A stretch of DNA of 13,930 bases from Candidatus Omnitrophota bacterium (GTDB taxonomy: Bacteria; Omnitrophota; Gorgyraeia; B26-G9): contig QNCH01000019.1 of the NCBI GenBank assembly GCA_003645745.1, positions 1-13,930 of the forward strand, written 5' to 3'. The position numbers were made by a program, and so were the translations under genes. The notes beneath the pieces are model-generated. The model saw only the letters and a program-made list of their open reading frames with translations, made no database searches and had not been told where the DNA came from. This document shows, in pieces, positions 13,770 through 13,930 of this stretch (its first letter is position 1; each line of letters begins with the position of its first letter).

Positions 13770-13930
13770 TATACTCAAACGTAATTGGTTTGTAAAATTT
13801 AGGCGTTTCCCTGTGCCCTAGATTGGAACGTTCTGATTGAGACAAACCGCAGGCGCAGCTTGCTGCGTTGAGGATTTGCGAATGAAAAACGTTTCAAGAT
13901 GCGGTGCCTGAATTTTGCAAACTAATTGCG
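13770..13930 (-). repeat. Family 1 long palindromic element, copy D (cut by window edge)
   Basis: Starts TATACTCAAACGTAATTGG and matches copy B closely through the tip hairpin CGCAG (13854-13858), loop CTTG, CTGCG (13863-13867). In the second arm about 11 bp are missing compared with B (GATGCGGTGCCTGAATTTTGC against the longer GATGCAGTGCAGGGGGACG path). The last bases ACTAATTGCG are the start of the closing end, which lies just outside the window. Confidence 0.85.

Noticed and set aside
996..13930. CRISPR array made of the repeated palindromes
   Set aside because: The repeats are kilobases apart, vary in length and orientation, and no cas genes are visible.

Overview
The window is AT-rich bacterial chromosome. 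It carries ordinary housekeeping genes, a small type II secretion (Gsp) block, the 3' end of an integron-type integrase, and many intergenic palindromic repeats. The gene mix (PilM/PilN-type GspL, class III-like phosphofructokinase, DUF3108 and CPBP proteins, a coiled-coil membrane protein) suggests a Gram-negative, diderm lineage, possibly Omnitrophota or a related candidate phylum. That placement is inference at low to moderate confidence. Standard genetic code and Shine-Dalgarno sites fit throughout.

Layout. Positions 2-355 (+) are the C-terminal 117 codons of an IntI-like tyrosine recombinase, followed 45 bp later by a small SAM-dependent methyltransferase (401-1006, +). Everything else is on the minus strand. 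In transcription order from the right edge these are: a coiled-coil single-pass membrane protein (13620-12646) with a sigma70-like promoter and an intrinsic terminator; aroA (12577-11264); gspJ, gspK, gspL and a 93-aa membrane protein (10988-7681); a CPBP protease, a DUF3108 protein and an exonuclease III (7260-4039); an M48/Ste24 protease (3714-2473); and pfkA (2287-1190), which converges on the methyltransferase.

Repeats. Two families fill the gaps between genes. Family 1 is an imperfect palindrome of about 165-185 bp whose ends read TATACTCAAACGTAATTGG. There are three full copies (996-1162, 7275-7456, 11016-11199), one copy cut by the right edge (13770-13930) and three end remnants. It has a separate hairpin at its tip, with a compensatory base-pair change between copies. 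It encodes no protein and lacks the attC core box, so it looks like a non-autonomous MITE-like element rather than an integron recombination site. Family 2 is a REP-like hairpin of about 33 bp (ATTCCCGC...GCGGGAAT) in five places.

The repeats matter for the annotation. One supplies the methyltransferase stop codon. Others lie just upstream of the CPBP protease and gspJ start codons. A family 2 copy falsely lengthens the gspK reading frame. The most reportable items are the family 1 element, the IntI gene with no visible attC site, the TTG start that couples gspL to gspK, and the terminator directly in front of aroA.
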